Shown piece after piece: positions 7,122 to 7,679 of a stretch of 7,679 bases of DNA (positions are counted from its first letter, which is position 1; the number at the start of each line of letters is the position of its first letter). Below the pieces are notes generated by a model, which saw only the letters and a program-made list of their open reading frames with translations, ran no database searches and was not told the DNA's origin. Origin of the DNA: an uncultured Bacteroidales bacterium. Lineage in GTDB: Bacteria; Bacteroidota; Bacteroidia; Bacteroidales; UBA932. Position numbers and translations under genes: made by a program. Location: assembly GCA_946614205.1 (NCBI GenBank), contig CAMOGR010000066.1, forward strand, positions 1 through 7,679, given 5' to 3'.

Positions 7122-7151
7122 CAAATGTAGTCATTATTATAAGATTAACAA
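7122..7151 (-). promoter_or_regulatory. Bacteroidota-type promoter for the surface lipoprotein gene
   Basis: On the - strand, TTG (7151-7149), exactly 19 bases, then TACATTTG (7129-7122) is a full match to the -33/-7 pattern TTG-N19-21-TAnnTTTG. Transcription would start near 7115, giving a leader of about 45 bases before the ATG at 7070. The spacer is very A/T rich and no Shine-Dalgarno is seen, both usual in this phylum. Confidence 0.75.
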
Positions 7152-7228
7152 GTGTCCTGCGGTCTGGCTTAATTATCCTGAAAACCGCCGTGGGCCGTGC
7201 TCCCCAGGTGCAAAACCACCCTCCGGCC

Positions 7229-7489
7229 GCCCTCGCCGCATTGTCCCTAAGTTCCTGTAACAAGTATGACGAAAGCGCCATTCTCTCCGACATCTCTGAC
7301 ATCAAGAGCCGCTTGTCCGCACTGGAAGAGCAGATGAGTGCAGCCAACGGCAACGTCAGCACTCTCCAGGGCCTTGTGTCGGCTCTGCAGGGTAATGTGT
7401 ACGTGACTTCAGTGACACCTATCGTGAAATGCAACGCGCTGAACACTAAGGTGTTACAAGAAATCGTCCCGGCCAAAACGCCGGGGTGA
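7229..7489 (+). pseudogene. Remnant of a coiled-coil surface lipoprotein (N-terminal part only)
   Basis: From 7229 the frame reads AALAALSLSSCNKYDES, the end of a lipoprotein signal with Cys at 7256-7258. A heptad-rich segment follows (SDISDIKSRLSALEEQ, NGNVSTLQGLVSALQ), then NVYVTSVTPIV. That order of lipobox, short coiled coil and Y-V/I-T-S-V-T-P is typical of large Bacteroidales surface lipoproteins, which continue into Gly-rich YTITF/IYxGxxG segments. Here the similarity stops at about 7422 and the frame closes at TGA 7487-7489 after unrelated residues. The 5' side is also damaged: before 7229 the frame reads VQNHPPA with no basic MKK start, and the only in-frame ATG (7052) lies inside the opposite-strand gene. 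I therefore call it a gene remnant; a non-ATG start with a poor signal is the alternative. Confidence 0.6.
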
Positions 7490-7530
7490 TTTCTTATAAA
7501 GGGTTGTATGTAAGGAACTTGCATTTCACG
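7423..7530. repeat. 108-base structured element bounded by a 12-base inverted repeat
   Basis: CGTGAAATGCAA (7423-7434) and TTGCATTTCACG (7519-7530) are exact reverse complements 84 bases apart. Between them are hairpin 1, AACAC (7442-7446) / GTGTT (7451-7455), and a 16-pair hairpin at 7458-7495. Together they would fold as a three-way junction. The left arm begins at the point where the lipoprotein remnant loses its similarity. No target-site duplication is visible and I do not recognise the family. Options are a MITE or other small mobile element, a structured RNA, or a recombination site. Confidence 0.55.
7458..7495. terminator. Strong 16-pair hairpin, possible intrinsic terminator
   Basis: AAGAAATCGTCCCGGC (7458-7473) pairs fully with GCCGGGGTGATTTCTT (7480-7495), with two adjacent G-T pairs in the middle and a CAAAAC loop. 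The GC-rich core flanked by an A-rich left and T-rich right side (TTTCTTAT) fits an intrinsic terminator that could work in both directions. It could also simply be the central stem of the 7423-7530 element. Confidence 0.5.
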
Positions 7531-7593
7531 GCCCGCCTGACAAAGCAGATGGAGCGATTGCGTAGCGGAGTCGGACAGCTGTTTCGGAATGAC

Positions 7594-7650
7594 TTGTCCT
7601 GAAATAAGTTGACAGGAGAATATGTTTAATGTCAAATTTATTTAGGACAA
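7594..7650. repeat. 57-base imperfect palindrome with insertion-sequence-like ends
   Basis: TTGTCCTGAAATAAGTTGACA (7594-7614) and the sequence at 7630-7650 (ending AGGACAA) are inverted copies matching at 17 of 21 positions, with 15 bases between. The TGTCCT...AAGTTGACA layout resembles terminal inverted repeats of IS3-type insertion sequences. It may be the left end of an element continuing past the window, or an internally deleted remnant. Confidence 0.45.
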
Positions 7651-7679
7651 TGATTAACTTTATCAGCCCTATTAATCGG
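7629..7679 (+). CDS. Possible 5' end of an ORF running off the window
   Basis: ATG at 7629 opens a frame reading MSNLFRTMINFISPINR to the last base. A GGAG lies 10 bases before the ATG (7615-7618), and the start lies just inside the insertion-sequence-like inverted repeat, where a transposase gene would be expected. Seventeen codons are too few to identify a family, and an open frame of this length is common by chance. Confidence 0.25.
   Translation, partial: MSNLFRTMINFISPINR

Noticed and set aside
7052..7489. A full 145-residue + strand gene beginning at ATG 7052
   Set aside because: The start lies within the opposite-strand lipoprotein gene and the first 59 residues are the antisense of its 5' end and promoter; only the part from about 7229 looks like real protein.
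7486..7602. + strand frame reading GLYVRNLHFTARLTKQMERL up to TGA 7600-7602, as a transposase tail
   Set aside because: It overlaps the stem sequences and the palindrome, has no supported start, and I cannot match it to a known transposase; too short to claim.
6964..7635. 223-codon open frame on the - strand across the right end
   Set aside because: It overlaps the lipoprotein gene start, its promoter, the remnant and both hairpin elements; its composition is not protein-like and no domain is recognisable.

Overview
The window looks like chromosomal DNA of a Bacteroidales-type bacterium (phylum Bacteroidota), probably a gut or oral commensal; genus cannot be fixed from the sequence. Pointers are a surface lipoprotein combining a fimbrillin-like domain, BspA-type leucine-rich repeats and a C-terminal FISUMP-like domain, a sigma factor locus with two DUF4252-type exported proteins, Bacteroidota-type promoter matches (TTTG/TTG, 19 bases, TAnnTTTG), and starts without Shine-Dalgarno sequences. 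No tRNA, rRNA, CRISPR array or complete insertion sequence is visible.

Left part (1-1058, + strand): the last 35 codons of a protein ending like a FISUMP domain, a 247-base intergenic stretch with a candidate promoter, then a 233-residue AlkZ-related (YcaQ-like winged-helix) protein.

Middle (1147-2990, + strand): a compact four-gene operon joined by stop/start overlaps of 8, 4 and 4 bases: DUF4252-like lipoprotein, ECF sigma factor, single-membrane-span protein that is the likely anti-sigma partner, and a second exported DUF4252-like protein. This reads as one envelope-linked transcriptional switch.

Right-centre (7151 down to 3078, - strand): a good promoter drives a 1284-residue surface lipoprotein with two tandem LRR modules, followed 12 bases later by an overlooked 41-codon ORF of a short acidic-tailed type. 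The two operons converge on a nested inverted repeat at 3011-3054.

Right edge (7229-7679): a broken remnant of another coiled-coil surface lipoprotein. Its homology stops exactly where a 108-base structured element begins (12-base perfect inverted repeat enclosing two hairpins). Next comes a 57-base imperfect palindrome with insertion-sequence-like ends, and a possible ORF start running off the window. This is the least explained part of the window.
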